64,000 nucleotides of DNA from Martinezella lusitana (GCF_014207095.1 NZ_JACHBG010000007.1:62001-126000); one strand, 5' to 3'. Shown: positions 9,617 to 19,072, counted from the first letter of the stretch. Made by a program: numbers and translations. Notes: generated from the letters alone by a model not told the origin.

Positions 9617-9648
9617 GTATATTTAGTTATTAATCAAGGGAGAAAAGT

Positions 9649-10182
9649 ATGGCGAGAATTCTGGGCTATATCGCAACCAGTCTGGACGGGATGATCGCCG
9701 CCGAAAACGACGACCTTGAATGGCTTTTCAAATATGAGGGCATGGACCTCGGCGAGCACGACTACAGCACCTTCCTCAAACGTATCGGCACCGTGGTCAT
9801 GGGGCGCGGCACCTATGATTTCATCGCAAAGGATCCGTCGCCCTGGGCTTACAGCGACCAGCGCGTCATGGTGGTTACGTCTCGGCCGATCGATGATCCC
9901 AAAGGAGTTCTCCTTCTTCGCAGCGATGTCGATGCTCTCATTGCCGAGTTGCGCGCATTGACGGATGGAGACGTCTGGATGCTCGGCGGCGGACAGTTGC
10001 AGATGGCTTTCCTGGAACGAGGCGCACTCGACGAGATCGAAATTTATGTCATGCCCGAATTACTCGGCAGCGGTCGACCGCTCTTTCCGTCTACCGGCTT
10101 TCGCGCAAGTCCGAAGCTTGTCAGTGCCAAGGCGATCGACAAGGGTTGCGTGCGGCTGCACTATAGAATGGACGTCGGATAA
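9649..10182 (+). CDS. Dihydrofolate reductase/RibD C-terminal-like reductase
   Basis: A 177-residue protein of the RibD_C/DHFR-like family. It shows the opening GYIATSLDGMIA, then VVMGRGTYDFI (nucleotide-binding turn), MVVTSRPI and the characteristic GGGQLQMAFLERGALDEIEI with the late strand MPELLGSGRPLFP. These features mark NAD(P)H-dependent reductases of the YwjB/YyaP type. The physiological substrate is generally unknown for these. GGGAG 8 bases before the ATG supports the start. It is divergent from a TetR gene and probably induced by the ligand of that regulator. Confidence 0.85.
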   Translation: MARILGYIATSLDGMIAAENDDLEWLFKYEGMDLGEHDYSTFLKRIGTVVMGRGTYDFIAKDPSPWAYSDQRVMVVTSRPIDDPKGVLLLRSDVDALIAELRALTDGDVWMLGGGQLQMAFLERGALDEIEIYVMPELLGSGRPLFPSTGFRASPKLVSAKAIDKGCVRLHYRMDVG

Positions 10183-10470
10183 ATGGTCCTAAAGAGCGGG
10201 TAGGTTGCCACTGTGGGAATGCCGCTCTTGACGACTCTGTCGAAAACTTGGCCAGAGTGCAGCTACCGAACGTCCGTCCTGGCCCGGATAGCCTGTCGCG
10301 AAACAGCGTACAGAGTCATCAATGGTGAGGAGGGTTCCGATTGGCCATTCGGTGAGCTGGTGCGTTGCCGTTTCGGCAATGAAAGAGGCGAAAATCAGCG
10401 CTTCTTCAGAACGCCCTTGTTTGCCATAGTTTGCGGAAAGCGCCCTTGAGAGCGCTGTGAGGCGAGCATC

Positions 10471-10812
10471 ATGGCTTACGTAATTACCGAACCCTGTATC
10501 GATACGAAGGATGGAGCCTGCACGGTCGCATGTCCGGTCGACTGCATCTACGAGGGCGGTCGGATGTTCTACATCCAGCCCGAGGAATGCATCAATTGCG
10601 GCCTCTGTCTTTCCGTCTGTCCGGTCGACGCTATCTTATGGGACGAGGAGATGCCGGCGGAGCGGCTCTTCCTGCGTGACGTCAATCGCGACTTCTTTGC
10701 TGACGATGTCACAGGCTGGCGCGCGCCCGGCGGCTGGGACAAGAGCCGTACGACCAACCTCGATCATCCTTTCGTTGCGGCCTATCGCGGCCAGTCTGAA
10801 AATCGACACTAG
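10471..10812 (+). CDS. fdxA: Seven-iron ferredoxin (3Fe-4S plus 4Fe-4S), FdxA type
   Basis: A 113-residue electron carrier. The first cluster ligands are C9, C17, C21 and C25 in the pattern C-x7-C-x3-CP. The second set, C40-x2-C43-x2-C46-x3-CP, is a classic 4Fe-4S motif. The C-terminal extension (about 58-113) is typical of Azotobacter-type FdxA. GAGG about 9 bases before the ATG supports the start. The dapA-like gene starts 20 bases downstream on the same strand, so they probably share a transcript. The redox partner is unknown; the FAD oxidoreductase at 16035-17393 is in the same locus but on the other strand. Confidence 0.92.
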   Translation: MAYVITEPCIDTKDGACTVACPVDCIYEGGRMFYIQPEECINCGLCLSVCPVDAILWDEEMPAERLFLRDVNRDFFADDVTGWRAPGGWDKSRTTNLDHPFVAAYRGQSENRH

Positions 10813-10832
10813 TATACTGGGAGGAGCCTTTC

Positions 10833-11723
10833 ATGACGCAGACCCGGATTGCCGGCGTAATTGCCGCCGTACCGACGCCTTTCGACCATCATGGCGACAT
10901 CGATGCCGGCGCCTTCACCGAGCATGCCCGCTGGTGCCTGGCCAATGGTTGTGACTTCCTGAACGTGCTCGGCACGACAGGTGAGGCCAATTCCCTTTCG
11001 GCTGACCAGCGGAGCGCCCTTATGACCAAGGCCGCTCAAGGATTGGACGGCGGGAGGCTGATGGTCGGTACCGGTACGCCCGATCTTCAGACGACAGTGG
11101 CATTGACCCGCCGGGCCTTCGATCTCGGTTTTGCGGCGGCTCTCGTCCTACCACCCTATTACTACAAGCCGGTTGAGGAAGATGGTCTGTTTGCCTGGTT
11201 TGCCGAGCTTGTGCGAATGACGACGGAAACACCTATTCCGATCTACCTTTACAACTTCCCGCAATTGACCGGCATCGAATTCTCGCCGGCTTTGTCTGCC
11301 CGCCTTGCGCAGGCATTTCCGCAGCGGATTCATGGGGCGAAGGATAGCTCCGGCAATCTCGGCTATGCTCGCGAGCTTGCAAAGATTGAGGGCTTCGGCG
11401 TGTTCCCGAGCAGCGAGGCGGTGCTTGCTGATGCCGATCGTGATGGTTACGCTGGCTGCATCTCCGCAACGGTGAATATCGATCCTCTCTCGTCACAGCA
11501 GTTGTGGCGGGATCAGCAAAATGCCGGGCTGCTGGACGAGGTCGGTGGCCTGCGGCGTGCAATCGCCGCCCATCCTCTCATTCCGGCGGTCAAGCATCTT
11601 GTCGGCAGGCGCACCGGGAATGCAGTCTGGAACAAGGTCATGCCGCCGCAGCTGACGATCACAGACAGGAAGAGGCTCGACGCTCTCGATACATTGCATG
11701 TCAGGGCCCTAGCTGACGCATGA
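10833..11723 (+). CDS. Dihydrodipicolinate synthase/N-acetylneuraminate lyase family protein
   Basis: A 296-residue class I aldolase-type TIM barrel, the family's usual length. The pyruvate-binding GTTGE loop lies near residues 49-53. The catalytic Tyr is in IYLYNFP (about 137-143) and the Schiff-base Lys in GAKDSSG (about 168-174). It therefore condenses with or cleaves off pyruvate or another 2-oxo acid. Whether it is a true DapA is doubtful: it sits with a ferredoxin and faces a catabolic operon, a context that suits a sugar-acid or ring-cleavage lyase better. GGGAGGAG before the ATG supports the start. It converges on the amidohydrolase gene with only 18 bases between them. Confidence 0.88.
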   Translation: MTQTRIAGVIAAVPTPFDHHGDIDAGAFTEHARWCLANGCDFLNVLGTTGEANSLSADQRSALMTKAAQGLDGGRLMVGTGTPDLQTTVALTRRAFDLGFAAALVLPPYYYKPVEEDGLFAWFAELVRMTTETPIPIYLYNFPQLTGIEFSPALSARLAQAFPQRIHGAKDSSGNLGYARELAKIEGFGVFPSSEAVLADADRDGYAGCISATVNIDPLSSQQLWRDQQNAGLLDEVGGLRRAIAAHPLIPAVKHLVGRRTGNAVWNKVMPPQLTITDRKRLDALDTLHVRALADA

Positions 11724-11741
11724 TCTTGCTTTGGCTCGGTT

Positions 11742-13136
11742 TCAGCTGACACCGGGCCAAGACGCATAATAGGCGCGGGTTGCTGCGGACAGAGCATGGA
11801 CGAGCGGCCTTTGCCTTTCGAGCCTCGGCAGATCGGCTCTCGCCTGTGATACGAGTTCGGCCCGCGCTGCATCGAAATCGACGCGCGAGAGCTCGCCGTT
11901 GCGCATGATCTCCCGCCCGGCAACGACAAGTCGGGTGGCATAGCGTGCACTCATGCGGTTCAACAGGATTTCCGCTTCGTCAACATCGTCGAACAGTGCG
12001 TCGGAGATCAGCGCCTGATAATCGACGATCGTGAAGTCCGCCGCATCCGTCGCATTGATCACCCGGCGGCCGACTTTGATCGCCGCGTCGAACAGGCGGC
12101 CCGCCGTCAGCTCGCGGGTCAGGCCACATTCGCCCTGAAGCAGGTAGAGGAGCCGCATTTCCCGCCATAGATCCTGATCGTCGTCCAATCCGGTGCCATC
12201 GAGGCCGATGGCAAAGGCTAGGCCGCCATGTTCGATCGTAGATGCGATCGGAGCAATACCCGAGCGCAGGCGCAGATTGGCCGAGGGATTGCTGACCAGT
12301 TGCACGCCGCGTTCGGCAAGCAGCTCCAGTTCATCCGGGCGCAGCTGAACGCCATGGGCAATGGCGAGACGCGGCGATAGGAAGCCGATCCTGTCGAGAT
12401 AAGGGACGATACCATCGGGAAAACGTCGATCAAGCCATATGCGCTGACGCGGGCTCTCAAGCAGATGCATATGAATGCGTCGGCCATGAAGCGCCGAAGC
12501 CTCGGCAATCGCCTCTAGAAGCGCGTTCGAGCACCATTGCGGCCCGATAGGTCCATATTGCACGTCGACCAGTGGGCTCGTATTTGCCGCGGCAACGGCC
12601 TCGACAGCGGCGAGCTGTGTTTCGACGGATGCATAATTGGGAATGGTTCCGGAAAGCGCATGCCAGTCATCTTCGCTCAGAAAAGGCTGCAATCGCTGCG
12701 GACCGCCATCATAGGCCCATGCGTCATGGTCGAGCAGCGGGCAGGAGAGGGCAAGCCGAATGCCGACATCGCCAGCGGCTCGCATGACCGCGCCCGCCTC
12801 ATCGACCAGATGGTCGGCATTCAGGGAGTTGTGACAGTGCATTGTCGCGCCGATCCCAGTTTTTGCGAGCCGGCCGAAAGCGACGAGCGCTTCGAGGTAG
12901 GGATCTGTGCGCGGTCGAAGTCTGAGGCCCGGTATCCATACCTCAAGCGCGTCATCAGGGGCGCTGAAATCGAGAGTGCGAATGCCATAGCCATGGTCAT
13001 GGGCATTGACGGGCGAGGGGAGGATGAGATCGCCGGGCTTGAGAGGAACGGATTGGAGCGTCGGCGGCAGGTCAGCCTTTTGAGCGCATCGCTCGGCGGG
13101 GGCATGGCCCGGGTCGAGCAGCAACCGCACGGACAT
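11742..13136 (-). CDS. Amidohydrolase of the cytosine deaminase/TRZ-ATZ type
   Basis: A 464-residue metal-dependent hydrolase with a TIM barrel. The metal motif HxH is in VNAHDHG. Later ligands or catalytic residues are likely in MHCHNS, HMHLLESP, IAHGVQL and GLDGTGLDDD. The family hydrolyses C-N bonds, usually deaminating N-heterocycles. The substrate is not evident. It is the last gene of the minus-strand run that begins with an ABC importer at 20107, 12 bases downstream of the LysR gene, so it may be co-transcribed. AAGGGA before the ATG supports the start. Confidence 0.82.
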   Translation of the reverse strand: MSVRLLLDPGHAPAERCAQKADLPPTLQSVPLKPGDLILPSPVNAHDHGYGIRTLDFSAPDDALEVWIPGLRLRPRTDPYLEALVAFGRLAKTGIGATMHCHNSLNADHLVDEAGAVMRAAGDVGIRLALSCPLLDHDAWAYDGGPQRLQPFLSEDDWHALSGTIPNYASVETQLAAVEAVAAANTSPLVDVQYGPIGPQWCSNALLEAIAEASALHGRRIHMHLLESPRQRIWLDRRFPDGIVPYLDRIGFLSPRLAIAHGVQLRPDELELLAERGVQLVSNPSANLRLRSGIAPIASTIEHGGLAFAIGLDGTGLDDDQDLWREMRLLYLLQGECGLTRELTAGRLFDAAIKVGRRVINATDAADFTIVDYQALISDALFDDVDEAEILLNRMSARYATRLVVAGREIMRNGELSRVDFDAARAELVSQARADLPRLERQRPLVHALSAATRAYYASWPGVS

Positions 13137-13148
13137 GGGTATTTCCCT

Positions 13149-14072
13149 TCATCGTGAGACCAGCGTGTTGATCTTGCCGGCGAATTTCGACAGTTCCTCG
13201 CCCATCGACTGGGCGACGACCTGTGTTGCATGGGTGAGCTGGCGACGGCGCGAGACGACGATGCCGACTTCGAGGTCCTGCAGCTTCGATCCAGCGATCG
13301 AGAGCGCGACCGCATCGCCGGCTTCCAGCTCGCGCAGCAGCCCGAGCGGTGTGAAGAAGGCGACACCTTCGCCGGCAAGGATCATCGGCTTCAGCATCAT
13401 CTGATTGTTCGTCGCGACAAGTGTGCGTCCTACGCGGTTGAGCGCGCCGAGCTCGACTGCGATCATCGAACTCATCACTTCATTGTCGAGCTGCAGCAGC
13501 ATGTTGAACTGGGCGCATTCCTGCAGTGTCACTGACTTTTGCCGGGCAAGTGGATGTGTCTTGGCGACGATCGCCATCAACGGCATGCGCACGCCATGGA
13601 TCAGCTTCATGTCGTGCGGTCGGGCAAGATCGAAGGTGACGCCGATGTCGACGTCACCTTCGGCGAGAAAGCGGAATATATTGTTGTAGTTATCGGTGCG
13701 GATGCGAAAGTCGACGGCCGGATGCTTCTTGTGAAAGCCGGAGACGAATTCCGGCAGGAACTGGATCGCCAGGCTGTCCAGGGCGGCGATATGGACGCGG
13801 CCGGTATTCTTGCCGTGAAGATCGCCGAGATTGGACTTCATGATCTCATATTCGTGCAGCGTCTCCTTGGCGTGGCGCAGCACGATTTCGCCGGCCGATG
13901 TCAGCCGTAAGCCATCGGAAAAGCGTTCGAACAGCGGGGTTCCGAGCTCGTCTTCCAGTTTCTTGATCTGGCGGCTGACGGCCGAGGTCGCGACATGCAG
14001 CTCCTCGGATGCCTTACGGATCGATCCGGAGCGCGCGACCTCGGCAAAATACTTCAGGATGCTGGCATGCAT
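13149..14072 (-). CDS. LysR-type regulator embedded in a catabolic operon
   Basis: A 307-residue LysR protein with an N-terminal winged HTH at about residues 1-60 (FAEVARSGSIRKASEEL... SAVSRQIKKLEDELG) and a C-terminal periplasmic-binding-like co-inducer domain. It is on the same strand as the genes it probably controls, 35 bases after the hydratase gene and 12 bases before the amidohydrolase gene, instead of the common divergent position. It is therefore likely part of the transcript. Its natural target would be the promoter region near 20189-20236, about 6 kb away, where two inverted repeats are visible. That link is inference. Confidence 0.88.
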   Translation of the reverse strand: MHASILKYFAEVARSGSIRKASEELHVATSAVSRQIKKLEDELGTPLFERFSDGLRLTSAGEIVLRHAKETLHEYEIMKSNLGDLHGKNTGRVHIAALDSLAIQFLPEFVSGFHKKHPAVDFRIRTDNYNNIFRFLAEGDVDIGVTFDLARPHDMKLIHGVRMPLMAIVAKTHPLARQKSVTLQECAQFNMLLQLDNEVMSSMIAVELGALNRVGRTLVATNNQMMLKPMILAGEGVAFFTPLGLLRELEAGDAVALSIAGSKLQDLEVGIVVSRRRQLTHATQVVAQSMGEELSKFAGKINTLVSR

Positions 14073-14107
14073 GAAAAGCCCTCGGCGATCTCGAAGCTAT
14101 AGCACGC

Positions 14108-14884
14108 CTATATGCCGCGCCAAACGGGCGCTCGCTTCTCCCGAAATGCCGCTACACCTTCCATGGCGTCCTCGCTTTTCAACGCCTTGATGAGCGCCGG
14201 CGTCCTGAGCGCTTGAGCCTCGGCCGGGCTCAAATGTGCGGTGCGATTGACCGTCTGCTTGATGGCGCGCAGCGACAATGGCGCACAGGCGACGATGTCG
14301 GAGGTCCAGCGATCGACGGCGGCATCGAGTTCGGCAGCCGACACAACCTCGTTGATGATGCCATAGCTTGCCATTTCCTGCGCGCTGAACTGCCGACCGG
14401 TCAGCATCACGGCCATGGCGCGGTTGAAAGGGATCTTGCGCTGGAGGAGCACCATGCCGCCATCGAGCGGCATGCGGCCGACGCGAGCTTCAGGCAGACC
14501 GAAGCGTGCCGTTTCCACGGCGATGACGATGTCGCAGCCGAGCACCATCTCGAATCCACCGCCAAGTGCATAACCATTGACGCGGGCAATCACGGGCACG
14601 TCGAGCGAGCGACGGAAGGCAAGGCCGCCGAACCCGTTTTCCCGACCGACCGTCCAGTAGTCGACACCCGAACTGCCGCTGCCGCCCTTCAGATCGGCGC
14701 CTGCGCAGAAGGCCTTCTCGCCGGAGCCGGTCAGCACGACGCAGCTGATGTCGTCGCGTCTCTCGATCTCTGTCCAGATCGCCTCAAGTTCCGCTTCGGT
14801 TTCGGCATCGACGGCGTTCATCCGGTCGGGCCGATCAAGCGTGACGCGGGCGACGCGGTCCTTTATTGTGAAGGAGACGCTCAT
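14108..14884 (-). CDS. Enoyl-CoA hydratase/isomerase family protein
   Basis: A 258-residue crotonase-fold enzyme, normal length. The oxyanion-hole region is AFCAGADLKGG (about residues 60-70) and the second is YALGGGFEMVLGCDIVIA. A Glu at the position of one catalytic acid is visible in GFEM, and the later position lies in GLPEARVGRMP. It acts on an acyl-CoA made by the adjacent CoA-transferase: its ATG overlaps the CoA-transferase stop by 4 bases, so they are translationally coupled. The exact substrate is unknown. As the cluster has no acyl-CoA dehydrogenase, the FAD oxidoreductase or an external enzyme must supply the double bond. Confidence 0.88.
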   Translation of the reverse strand: MSVSFTIKDRVARVTLDRPDRMNAVDAETEAELEAIWTEIERRDDISCVVLTGSGEKAFCAGADLKGGSGSSGVDYWTVGRENGFGGLAFRRSLDVPVIARVNGYALGGGFEMVLGCDIVIAVETARFGLPEARVGRMPLDGGMVLLQRKIPFNRAMAVMLTGRQFSAQEMASYGIINEVVSAAELDAAVDRWTSDIVACAPLSLRAIKQTVNRTAHLSPAEAQALRTPALIKALKSEDAMEGVAAFREKRAPVWRGI

Positions 14885-16038
14885 GCCGCGTCTCCCTGTA
14901 CTGCGGAAAGCGAGGCCAGAATCTCGTCATTGTGCTGTCCGAGCTGCGGTGGCGAAATCCGCACGGTCACCTGGGCAGCGGACATGTCGATCGGCGAACC
15001 GATCAGTCGGATCGGACCGGCTGCGGTTTCTCCTGCCTCGAGGATCATTTTATTGATAATGGTCTGCTCGTCCTTGAGTGCCTCGGGCAGCGAACGCACG
15101 GGTGCGCAGAGGATGTCGACGCCTTCCAGCCGTGCGATCCAGTGGTCGGTACTGTTCCTGGCGAAGTTCTCACGAAAGATGGCCTGCAGCTCCGGCCGCC
15201 GCGCCATCTGTGCATCGAAATCCTTGTATTGCGGATATTGCGAGAGGTCCTCGATCTCGAGCGCCTCGCAGATGTCGCGCAAGGGATTTGGCTTGAAGGC
15301 GCCGACCATGACGATTGCGCTGTCCGTCGTCTCGAAGACGCCCGTCAGCGGGAAGGCCCCCCAATTCAGATCCCTCTGCCGCATCAGATGCGTCGTGCCT
15401 TCCTGCATCTGCATGGCGATCATGGAGTTGTAGAGGCTGACGGCAACCTGCTGGCCTTCGCCTGTCTTGTCGCGTTGTAAAAGGGCGAGCAGAATGCCCT
15501 GGACGAGATGCATGCCGGCGGAATAATCGGCGAGCGGCGTCGCATAGATCGACGTTGGGTGGCTGTTGTCTGACTTGCGGCGCATGACGCCGGAAACCGC
15601 CTGCGCCAGTACATCCTGGCCGCCTTTGTGCTGATAGGGGCCGGTCAGCCCAAAACCGGTACCGACAGCATAGATCAGGCGAGAATTGATCTTCTTCAGG
15701 TCTTCATAGCCGAAACCCATGCGCTCCATGACGCCAGGTCGGAAGTTGTTGACGACCACATCGGCCGTTTCGAGCAGCGCCTGGACTGTCTTGCGGGCGC
15801 TTACCTCTTTCAGATCCAAGGCCAGGCTCTTCTTGTTGCGGTTCAAGGAGCAGAAGACCGGGTTGTTGAGCCCGTCGGGATCTGAGCCGAGCGACCAGCG
15901 CGAGAGGTCGCCGATCTTCACCTTCTCGATCTTGATGACCTCGGCGCCATAGTCGGCCAGGACCTGCGTGCAGGAGGGGCCGAGCATCACCTGGGTGAAA
16001 TCGATCACGCGGATTCCGTCGAGGGGTAAAGTCGTCAT
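14881..16038 (-). CDS. CoA-transferase family III (CaiB/BaiF type)
   Basis: A 385-residue family III CoA-transferase, slightly shorter than the usual 400. It begins LDGIRVIDFTQVMLGPSCTQ and contains ADYGAEVIKIEKVK. NRNKKSLALDLK and VVNNFRPGVMERMGF follow, with the catalytic Asp expected in the SGVMRRKSDN to ADYSAGMH stretch. It moves CoA from a donor thioester to a carboxylic acid. The ATG at 16038 overlaps the upstream FAD-oxidoreductase stop by 4 bases. The frame is open further upstream, but that part is the shadow of the overlapping gene. Confidence 0.9.
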   Translation of the reverse strand: MTTLPLDGIRVIDFTQVMLGPSCTQVLADYGAEVIKIEKVKIGDLSRWSLGSDPDGLNNPVFCSLNRNKKSLALDLKEVSARKTVQALLETADVVVNNFRPGVMERMGFGYEDLKKINSRLIYAVGTGFGLTGPYQHKGGQDVLAQAVSGVMRRKSDNSHPTSIYATPLADYSAGMHLVQGILLALLQRDKTGEGQQVAVSLYNSMIAMQMQEGTTHLMRQRDLNWGAFPLTGVFETTDSAIVMVGAFKPNPLRDICEALEIEDLSQYPQYKDFDAQMARRPELQAIFRENFARNSTDHWIARLEGVDILCAPVRSLPEALKDEQTIINKMILEAGETAAGPIRLIGSPIDMSAAQVTVRISPPQLGQHNDEILASLSAVQGDAA

Positions 16039-17393
16039 TCTGCTGCCTCCAAATATGTCGCGTTTTCCGAGGGAATGTCGCCGGGATCGGCGCCCTGGGC
16101 CCGCATCTGCTTCTGAATTGCCCGGATATCGGCCTTGCGCACGGTCGTCCCGGCGTTGAGGGCAACGGTTGCGGCGACACCTGCCGCTTCGCCCATTGCC
16201 ATGCAGGGGGGGATCTCGCGGCTGGATTTCTGCGCCTGCGGTGTTGCCGAATAGTGCCGGCCAGCAACGATCAGCTGGTCGACCTCCTTCGGCAGCATGG
16301 AGCGATAGGGCGTGTAGTAGTCGCGGCCGCGGCAGACCGTGTCGGTGAAATGGCGGCGGGTCATGACGTCGTCCTTCGTCACGACATAATCGCCCTGCAA
16401 CAACCGCGTTTGGCGCACACCGGTCTGCGGCGCGAAATCGACGACATAGGCATTTTCGAAGCCCGGCATCTTTTCGCGAGCAAAGTCGAGCAGCTTGGCG
16501 ATCCGCGCGCGGCCTTCCATCTCCGCCTTGGTCAGGTCTTCGACCTTGAGGCCGCTTAGCGTTGGCATATGCGGGCAGTTCAGCCAGACGACGCCTGGCA
16601 GCGGCGTCTTCAGCCACCAGAAGGACCAGCACCCGCCGATCAGCCGTTTGGCTTCGTGATCGAGCGCCTTGAAAGCTTCGGGCTCCTGATGCTCGAAGCG
16701 CTCCGCCGCTTCCGTATCGACCCCGCCCCAGCGCGACACCGTCGTCAGGATGAAGTTGGAGTCGACATGGGACGCGCCGGCGCTTGCCGCGACATCGAGA
16801 TCGCCTGTCGTGTCGATGACGACATCGCCGAGGATCGCCTGCATGCCCTCCTTCGTCTGGCAGATCACGCCCTTGATTGCTCCACCCTCGACGATTGCCG
16901 AGGAAAACCAGCTATGGGTTCTAAGCTTGATCTTGGCCTCGCCGATCATGTCATAGGCGGCGCGCTTGAACGCGTCGGGATCGAAGGCTGCCGAAAAGCA
17001 GATCGGATGCGGCATCGACTGCGTATGGAAGTCGAAGAGGCCCCAGCGTGCCCATCGCTGCCAGGCTTCCGGTGTGTCGCGAAATTCGATCAGGCGATCG
17101 CGGTCGGTCGGCGTCACGCAGAGCCCCCAACGCTTCATCCGCTCGATCATCTCCATGCAGATGCCGCGCACGGTGATCTCAAGCTCGTTGATCATGTCGT
17201 CGAGCACCAACACCATTCCGCCGGCAGCAAGCCCGCCGACATAAGGATAGCGCTCAAGGAGAGTGACGCTTGCGCCGTTGCGCGCCGCTGACACCGCTGC
17301 TGCAATCCCGGCCGGCCCCCCGCCGACGACAACCACATCGGAGCGATCGACGACACGGATATCCCGTGCAGGCTGGTGAATAACCTGTTCCAT
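16035..17393 (-). CDS. FAD-dependent oxidoreductase (FAD_oxidored type)
   Basis: A 452-residue flavoprotein with an N-terminal Rossmann motif DVVVVGGGPAGIAAAVSAARNG (read in two parts, about residues 19-40), then an acidic residue at the strand end (LLERYPYVGGLAAGG). A second nucleotide signature near 190-200 (VVIDTTGDLDVAASAGA) and the C-terminal GEAAGVAATVALNAG bind FAD. It lacks a signal peptide and is therefore cytoplasmic. Family members oxidise or reduce hydroxy/keto or unsaturated acids. It is the first enzyme gene after the importer, 25 bases downstream of the permease gene, so it probably acts early in catabolism of the imported compound. Confidence 0.85.
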   Translation of the reverse strand: MEQVIHQPARDIRVVDRSDVVVVGGGPAGIAAAVSAARNGASVTLLERYPYVGGLAAGGMVLVLDDMINELEITVRGICMEMIERMKRWGLCVTPTDRDRLIEFRDTPEAWQRWARWGLFDFHTQSMPHPICFSAAFDPDAFKRAAYDMIGEAKIKLRTHSWFSSAIVEGGAIKGVICQTKEGMQAILGDVVIDTTGDLDVAASAGASHVDSNFILTTVSRWGGVDTEAAERFEHQEPEAFKALDHEAKRLIGGCWSFWWLKTPLPGVVWLNCPHMPTLSGLKVEDLTKAEMEGRARIAKLLDFAREKMPGFENAYVVDFAPQTGVRQTRLLQGDYVVTKDDVMTRRHFTDTVCRGRDYYTPYRSMLPKEVDQLIVAGRHYSATPQAQKSSREIPPCMAMGEAAGVAATVALNAGTTVRKADIRAIQKQMRAQGADPGDIPSENATYLEAAE

Positions 17394-17418
17394 TGGTGTT
17401 TCCTCGATGTTTTTGGGT

Positions 17419-18252
17419 TCAGTGCTGCCCGGCCGGCTTCCAGCGGATCATCTTCGCCTCGGCAACCGAGACGATGAAGAAGAGGATCACGGCCAAAAGT
17501 GCAGCGATGACAACCGTTGCGTAAAGCAGCGGCGAGCGGAAATTATAAGTCGCCTCGATGATGAGCGCGCCGAGCCCGAAGCTGGAACCGATCCACTCCG
17601 CCACGATTGCTCCCATGACGCTGCTGGTTGCCGCGATCTTCAGGGCGGCGAACAGGAATGGCAGCGAGCTGGGGAGGCGAACCTTCCAGAGGATTTCGGA
17701 GTTGCTGGCCGATAGCACCCGCATCAGGTCAAGCATCGCAGGACTTGCCGAGCGAAGTCCCTGGACCATGTTGACCAGCGTCGGGAAGAAGCAGATGAGG
17801 CCGGCAATGATGATCTTCGGGGCAACGCCGTTGCCGAAAATCAAGACGAGGATCGGCGCAAGCGCGATGATCGGGATCGCCTTGATGAAGACGGCGATCG
17901 GATAGAAGGCCTTTTCCGCGGTTTTGCTGTGGACGAACCAGATCGCCAAAAGGATAGCGATGAGATTGCCGAAGATAAAGCCGAGAACGGCCTCAAGCAC
18001 TGTCGGCAGGACGTTTCTGGTGAGCGTCGCGGCATTGTCGCGAAACGCATAGAGGACGTCGAGTGGGCTTGGCGCCATGAAGGTCGGGATCTTGAAAATC
18101 CAGATGACCGCCTGCCACAGCGCGATGCAGCCAAGTGCCGCAAGGATTGCCGGCATATGCGAGGAAACGACGCCGACGGTTGCGTCGAGGATGGCGACCT
18201 TGCGCGGCGCATTGGCGATGCGGCCAATGTCGGAGTGGACGGCATTGCTCAT
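17419..18252 (-). CDS. ABC transporter permease, nitrate/sulfonate/taurine type
   Basis: A 277-residue inner-membrane permease with six predicted helices and the EAA-like loop (RVLSASNSEILWKVRLPSSLPFLF, read in parts, about residues 165-190) that contacts the ATPase. It belongs to the SsuC/TauC family. The ATG at 18252 overlaps the stop of the ATPase gene by 4 bases, which fixes the start; an alternative in-frame ATG lies two codons upstream. It works with the ATPase at 18249-19067 and the binding protein at 19073-20107. Confidence 0.9.
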   Translation of the reverse strand: MSNAVHSDIGRIANAPRKVAILDATVGVVSSHMPAILAALGCIALWQAVIWIFKIPTFMAPSPLDVLYAFRDNAATLTRNVLPTVLEAVLGFIFGNLIAILLAIWFVHSKTAEKAFYPIAVFIKAIPIIALAPILVLIFGNGVAPKIIIAGLICFFPTLVNMVQGLRSASPAMLDLMRVLSASNSEILWKVRLPSSLPFLFAALKIAATSSVMGAIVAEWIGSSFGLGALIIEATYNFRSPLLYATVVIAALLAVILFFIVSVAEAKMIRWKPAGQH

Positions 18253-19067
18253 ATGCATTCCTCCAGCAGCGAGCGCAGATGCGCGGTCACCTTGATGAAG
18301 TCGACCGTATCGCGCATCGCAAGAGCGCGCGGATAGGGGAGGTCGACCTTCATATATTCCTTCACCCTGCCCGGGTGCGCCTGAAGCATCAGCACATGTT
18401 CGCCGAGGAACACGGCCTCTGGGATGGAGTGGGTGACGAAGACGATGGTCGTGCCCGTCTCGCGCCATATGCGCAAGAGTTCCTCATTGAGCTTGTCGCG
18501 GGTGATTTCGTCGAGAGCGCCGAATGGCTCATCCATCAAAAGAATGCGCGGCTTGGTCACAAGGGCGCGGGCGATGGCGACCCGCTGGCGCATACCACCG
18601 GACAATTCGTGCGGCAGGGCATTTTCGCGCCCCTTCAGGCCGACAAGCGCCAGCAGTTCCATGGGGTCGGCATAGGAACTCTTGTCGTGTTTGCCCACTT
18701 CAATGGGAAGGCGGACATTGTCGATAACGCTGCGCCACGGCAGCAATGTCGCTTCCTGAAAAACGAAGGCAAAGTCACGTCCCTCGCGTGCCTGGCGTGG
18801 TGGGCGACCGAATACCGAAACCGCACCATCACTGATATGAACGAGATCGGCAATGCAGCGCAGCAGGGTCGACTTGCCGCAACCCGACGGCCCGAGCATG
18901 GTGACGAACGACCCTTCCGGAATGTCGACCGAGACATTGGAGAGGGCGGTGAATTCGTTGCCCTTGTCGCCGAAGCGAATGTCGAGATCGCGAACGGAGA
19001 CGGCAAGTCTCGCCGTTTCGGGTGCTGGAAGCGGCTGCGGCTGTTGGATGGTAGCGGCGCTCATCAT
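18249..19067 (-). CDS. ABC transporter ATPase, nitrate/sulfonate/taurine type
   Basis: A 272-residue nucleotide-binding subunit. It has Walker A GPSGCGKST, Q-loop FVFQEATLLPW, signature LSGGMRQRVAIARAL, Walker B ILLMDEPFGALDE and H-loop FVTHSIPEA, all intact. The N-terminal 25 residues are a Pro/Gln-rich extension before the ABC core. The start is ATG at 19067 or the next codon at 19064, 5 bases after the binding-protein stop. It is cytoplasmic and energises import of the unknown substrate of this locus. Confidence 0.92.
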   Translation of the reverse strand: MMSAATIQQPQPLPAPETARLAVSVRDLDIRFGDKGNEFTALSNVSVDIPEGSFVTMLGPSGCGKSTLLRCIADLVHISDGAVSVFGRPPRQAREGRDFAFVFQEATLLPWRSVIDNVRLPIEVGKHDKSSYADPMELLALVGLKGRENALPHELSGGMRQRVAIARALVTKPRILLMDEPFGALDEITRDKLNEELLRIWRETGTTIVFVTHSIPEAVFLGEHVLMLQAHPGRVKEYMKVDLPYPRALAMRDTVDFIKVTAHLRSLLEECI

Positions 19068-19072
19068 GACGG

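Noticed and set aside
10213..10449. Plus-strand frame of 78 codons before the ferredoxin gene
   Set aside because: No ribosome site and no protein-like pattern; the gap more likely holds the ferredoxin promoter.
11724..11741. Terminator between the convergent DapA-like and amidohydrolase genes
   Set aside because: Only 18 bases separate the stops and no hairpin was found there.
14213..15433. Plus-strand open frame of about 400 codons opposite the hydratase and CoA-transferase genes
   Set aside because: It crosses two coupled, recognisable enzyme genes; its translation has no family features.
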